The notes under the pieces: generated by a model
The model's input: only the letters and a program-made list of their open reading frames with translations
Databases searched by the model: none
Told to the model about the DNA's origin: nothing
Program-made: the position numbers and the translations under genes
Part shown: positions 6,061-8,710 of the stretch, in pieces
How positions within the stretch are numbered: the stretch's first letter is position 1
Layout of the letters: every line of letters begins with the position of its first letter
From: JAVKSL01 sp039583695
GTDB taxonomy: Bacteria; Actinomycetota; Acidimicrobiia; Acidimicrobiales; JAJPHD01
Length of the DNA: 8,710 nucleotides
Assembly (NCBI GenBank): GCA_039583695.1
Contig: JAVKSL010000104.1
Span: 1-8,710 of the forward strand
Direction: 5' to 3'

Positions 6061-8430
6061 CTAGCCGGCTGCGGGACGGAGGTGGGCACCAGGCTTGGCG
6101 AGCACCGGCCACAAGCGCCCGGTTTCGGGCTCAGCGATGGCCCGGCCGGGGAGGATCATGCGGAGGATGTGCGCTGCCGCCAGGCGGTCCATGGGCGCGT
6201 TGTCCCTGCCGCAGCTACGGTCGTAGACGCATGAGGGACAACCTATCTCGCAGCCGCAGCCTTCAAGAAGCCCCATTGCGATCTGGCCCAACCGCTCGAA
6301 GTGCTCGAATGCCTTCTCGGCGATACCTATGCCTCCCTTGTGGTCGTCAAATATGAATATGACCCCACCTTGGTCGAGGGGACAGGACATGCCACCAACG
6401 TCTCGCCGGTCACACATCGCGAGCAGCGGCATCATGTGGATCAGCGCGTGCTCGGTAGCGTGCAGGCCGCCCGCATAGTCGCGGCCAGGAACTCGCCTGA
6501 CCTCGGCAGCCAGCTCGGGCGGCAACCTCAACCACACCCCCACAGTGTCCATTTCGACGGGAGCCAGGTCGAGGCGGTGGGTTCCAAGAACCCGGTCACG
6601 ATCCTTGAGGCGGTACGCGTAAAACTGGCGGGTCGTCCGCAAATCGCCCAGGCATAACGTCGCCCGTCCGAGCTGGCGCTGGTGCCGCTCGCCCAGCACC
6701 TCGATCGAGGTCTGGCTGAGGGTCTCGGTGTAGCTCTCGGTGTCCTCGGCCACGGCGCGGGCGATACCCGACTTCAAGTCCAGGCTCTCGATCCGCCAGC
6801 TGCTCCCGCGATGGAGCAGGATTGCTCCGGGGTGAGCCGTGGCAAGCGCGCGAGCGCGCGAGACGCTCTCCAACAACAGGTCCCCGCAGCGCACCTCGAT
6901 GTCCTGATCGCCCAGGGCGTCGAGTCGAACGGCGCTCGCCGGGCGGAAGGTCCCGTGAAAGGCATGGCCCATCGGGGTTGGCGTGAGCAGGCCCTCCTCG
7001 GTAAGCGCGACCACGAGCGGGGCCATCTGCGAACCAAAGTGCTCCGAGTCCGACTCCCGCAACGGAAGCTCGGCCGCAGCGCAAGTGAGCTGGCCGGACA
7101 GGATGTGCGGATTGGTCAGGTCCACCACCGCGTGCTCGTGCGCACGGCCAAACAATTCCTCGGGATGCTTGACCAGGTACTGGTCCAGCGGGCCCTCGAA
7201 GGCGGCCAGGACTGCTATCGACGCTGCCCGGGCCCGCCCTGCCCGCCCCGCCTGCTGCCATGTGGAGCAGATCGTCCCTGGGTAGCCGGCCATCACCACA
7301 GCGTCGAGGCGCCCCAGGTCGATCCCCAGCTCGAGTGCGCTGGTGGCAGCCACCGCGTCTACATTGTCCCGCCTCAGGTCGTCCTCGATCTGGCGGCGGT
7401 CGGCGGCCCGGTAGCCAGCCCGGTAGGCGACGATCCGGCAGGCTGGGGCGGCCGTGCTGGCCCACCGGGCCACCAGCTCCGCCATCCGCCGCGAGACGGT
7501 GAAGCAGATCGCCTGGTAGCCGTGGCTGGCGAAGTGGGCCAGGAGGTCGGCTGCCTGCTGGTGAGGGGACCTTGCTGGGTTGGCTGTTGGGTTCCAACAA
7601 ACGAAGTCCTTGGGCCCTCGCGGGGCTCCGTCGTTGTCGAGGACCCGGTGCGGAAGGCCAACCAGATTCGCCGCGTGCTCGGCGGGGTTGGCGATGGTTG
7701 CGGACGCCAGCACGAAACGTGGATCGGCCCCGTAGTGAGACGCTATGCGGCGAAGGCGGCGGAGCGCCATCGCCACATTCGATCCGAGCGCTCCGCGATA
7801 CCAGTGGGCCTCGTCCACGACCACCAGCGACAGATGGGAGGCGAACCGCTCCCACAAATGGTGGCTGGGCAGGTACTCGTGCAACCCGAACGGGTTGGTG
7901 ATCACGAGCCTTGACTTGGCCCGGATGCCGGCTCGGCGGCCCTTGGGGGTATCGCCGTCATAGACCGCCGCCCCAGCATTGATGCCGGTGGCCCTTAAAA
8001 TCCCGTCAAGCGCGTTCAGCTGATCGTTGGCCAGGGCCTTCATTGGATACAGGTAAATAGCTGTGGCCACGGGGTCGATATGCAAAGCCTCGAGGACCGC
8101 CAGGTTGAAAGCCAGCGTCTTTCCCGAGGCAGTAGACGTGGTAAGTATGACGTTCTCACCACGGCGGACCGCCTCGATAGTCTCGACCTGGTGTGACCAG
8201 AGCCGGAGCCCACGTTGGTCCAGGTATCCCTGGAGAGGGACGGGAAGGGGGCTCGACAAGCTCCCCTCCTTGGCAGCCTGAGCGGCCAGGTGCTCGACGT
8301 GGGTGATCTGACCCCGATAGGACGCCATAGAACGGAGTCCGGCGACCAGCCCGTCGGAAGCGGTGCCAGAGTCAGGGCGCCCGGCGGCGCGACCCGGCTC
8401 ATTGCCAATGGGCGCCGACATTGCTTCCAA
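6061..8430 (-). CDS. mrfA: MrfA/YprA-family DEAH-box helicase with C-terminal DUF1998
   Basis: The product is a 789-residue superfamily 2 helicase expected to translocate on DNA with ATP. Motifs are in order: LWSHQ (77-81), Walker A TSTASGKT (98-105), YPMKALANDQ (128-137), DEAH with the family's WYRG (206-213), SAT (243-245), motif IV CFTVSRR (309-315), motif V ATSALELGID (362-371) and motif VI QQAGRAGR (392-399). The C-terminal DUF1998 region includes GGLHATEHALIHMMPLL (654-670) and a cysteine cluster GCGCEIGCPSCVYDRSC (724-740), which would bind zinc. In B. subtilis this helicase works with MrfB in repair of mitomycin C damage. Here it follows a MrfB-like gene and overlaps its end. The longest frame starts with TTG 8430. 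The ATG at 8421, preceded by ggaagca, is the likelier start and would shorten the protein by three residues. The enzyme looks intact. A different role within the YprA-like helicases remains possible. Confidence 0.93.
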   Translation of the reverse strand: MEAMSAPIGNEPGRAAGRPDSGTASDGLVAGLRSMASYRGQITHVEHLAAQAAKEGSLSSPLPVPLQGYLDQRGLRLWSHQVETIEAVRRGENVILTTSTASGKTLAFNLAVLEALHIDPVATAIYLYPMKALANDQLNALDGILRATGINAGAAVYDGDTPKGRRAGIRAKSRLVITNPFGLHEYLPSHHLWERFASHLSLVVVDEAHWYRGALGSNVAMALRRLRRIASHYGADPRFVLASATIANPAEHAANLVGLPHRVLDNDGAPRGPKDFVCWNPTANPARSPHQQAADLLAHFASHGYQAICFTVSRRMAELVARWASTAAPACRIVAYRAGYRAADRRQIEDDLRRDNVDAVAATSALELGIDLGRLDAVVMAGYPGTICSTWQQAGRAGRARAASIAVLAAFEGPLDQYLVKHPEELFGRAHEHAVVDLTNPHILSGQLTCAAAELPLRESDSEHFGSQMAPLVVALTEEGLLTPTPMGHAFHGTFRPASAVRLDALGDQDIEVRCGDLLLESVSRARALATAHPGAILLHRGSSWRIESLDLKSGIARAVAEDTESYTETLSQTSIEVLGERHQRQLGRATLCLGDLRTTRQFYAYRLKDRDRVLGTHRLDLAPVEMDTVGVWLRLPPELAAEVRRVPGRDYAGGLHATEHALIHMMPLLAMCDRRDVGGMSCPLDQGGVIFIFDDHKGGIGIAEKAFEHFERLGQIAMGLLEGCGCEIGCPSCVYDRSCGRDNAPMDRLAAAHILRMILPGRAIAEPETGRLWPVLAKPGAHLRPAAG

Positions 8431-8710
8431 GAAGGCTCAGCAGGCGGGCTACAGCTACGAGGTCAGCCCGGTTGTGATCGATGATCGGGACAAGTGGCCC
8501 GATGTTGTGGCGGCGCTCGTACTCCTTGTAGAAGTGCGGCACCGCGTCCCCGGGCAAGTCGTCCACTGAGCGCTCGATCCCCAGCACCAAGGCCTCCACG
8601 GTGGCCAGGCGACAGTCCGGCAGCGACAGCTTTCCGGGGGCAGGCGAGCCGGGGGCAGGCGAGCCGGGGGCAGGCGAGCCGGGGGCAGGCGAGCCGGGGG
8701 CAGGCGAGCC
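8399..8710 (-). CDS. mrfB: MrfB/YprB-like RNase H-fold exonuclease, C-terminal part (partial at right edge)
   Basis: The frame enters from the right edge and ends with TGA at 8401-8399, leaving 104 residues. After five Gly-Ser-Pro-Ala-Pro repeats the protein reads LSLPDCRLATVEALVLGIER, then DDLPGDAVPHFYKEY, and finally IIDHNRADLVAVARLL. This is the end of the YprB RNase H-like (DnaQ-type) domain: CRLxTVE-xVLG, the DxPG loop, and HNxxD, whose Asp is the last metal-binding acid of the active site. The other three acidic residues (DxE and FD motifs) would lie beyond the window. MrfB is the exonuclease partner of MrfA in mitomycin-lesion repair. The stop codon overlaps the start of the helicase gene by 23-32 bp, indicating co-translation. 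GTG 8599 is not a credible start because conserved family sequence precedes it. The repeat tract lies where known members usually have only a few residues before LPDCRL. Confidence 0.82.
   Translation of the reverse strand, partial: GSPAPGSPAPGSPAPGSPAPGSPAPGKLSLPDCRLATVEALVLGIERSVDDLPGDAVPHFYKEYERRHNIGPLVPIIDHNRADLVAVARLLSLLGSNVGAHWQ
8634..8710 (-). repeat. 15-bp tandem repeat, five perfect copies, cut by the window end
   Basis: The + strand unit ccgggggcaggcgag is repeated without change at 8634-8648, 8649-8663, 8664-8678, 8679-8693 and 8694-8708, and a sixth copy begins at 8709. On the coding (minus) strand it reads Gly-Ser-Pro-Ala-Pro. Perfect identity of all copies points to recent expansion by slippage or to an assembly collapse at the contig end. 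It is not a CRISPR array, as there are no spacers. Confidence 0.95.

Noticed and set aside
6596..7855. Long minus-strand frame (419 codons) inside the helicase gene
   Set aside because: Its composition is Arg/Gly/Pro-rich and it lies in another frame of the helicase, a typical shadow.
6682..7914. Long plus-strand frame (410 codons) inside the helicase gene
   Set aside because: It is a GC-driven antisense shadow; the helicase on the minus strand has every SF2 motif in order and this frame shows no domain.
8634..8710. CRISPR array
   Set aside because: The 15-bp units are directly adjacent with no spacers, and the tract is in frame with a recognisable exonuclease.
3978..8710. A new defence system (Uma2 nuclease, WYL regulator, helicase, nuclease)
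   Set aside because: The Uma2 gene is broken, the regulator is convergent to the operon, and the helicase-nuclease pair matches the known MrfAB repair pathway.

Overview
The DNA is very GC-rich, with mostly G/C third codon positions, short intergenic gaps, GTG and TTG starts and TAnnnT-type -10 elements. Its families are an actinobacterial-style NDH-2, a WYL regulator, a HemK-like methyltransferase with an APY-type motif, and a YprA/YprB pair. Together these suggest a member of the Actinomycetota, possibly an uncultured one. That placement is inference; there is no rRNA or other marker gene here. Both ends of the window lie in 15-bp tandem repeats, so it may be a contig that broke at repeats.

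Layout, left to right. (1) 2-439 (+): C-terminal end of a Gly/Ala-repeat protein entering from the left edge. (2) 440-664: leader region with a hairpin just upstream of (3) a SAM- and metal-dependent O-methyltransferase (665-1333, +). (4) A convergent gene for an unrecognised lipoprotein (1346-2473, -). (5) A 60-bp divergent gap and then a complete type II NADH dehydrogenase (2534-3841, +), whose stop codon is embedded in a large imperfect hairpin with a competing pairing. (6) A decayed Uma2-family gene (about 3942-4184, -) with an in-frame stop. (7) A palindromic operator-like site and probable leaderless promoter, then a HTH-WYL regulator (4254-5216, +). (8) A convergent minus-strand operon reading leftward from the right edge: a MrfB/YprB-like exonuclease (partial), a MrfA/YprA-like DEAH helicase with DUF1998, and a HemK/PrmC-like methyltransferase (8710 to 5281).

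The most coherent functional unit is the operon mrfB-mrfA-(prmC-like). In Bacillus subtilis, MrfA (helicase) and MrfB (DnaQ-like exonuclease) act together in a nucleotide-excision-type repair pathway for mitomycin C damage that does not depend on UvrABC. Here the two genes overlap, and a methyltransferase lacking the canonical NPPY asparagine follows 9 bp later. The visible MrfB portion carries an in-frame (Gly-Ser-Pro-Ala-Pro)n tract within its nuclease domain. I see no CRISPR array, RNA gene, intact transposase or convincing new defence system. The items most worth following up are the repeat-bearing exonuclease, the altered methyltransferase in a repair operon, the regulator's operator, and the interleaved inverted repeats at the end of ndh.
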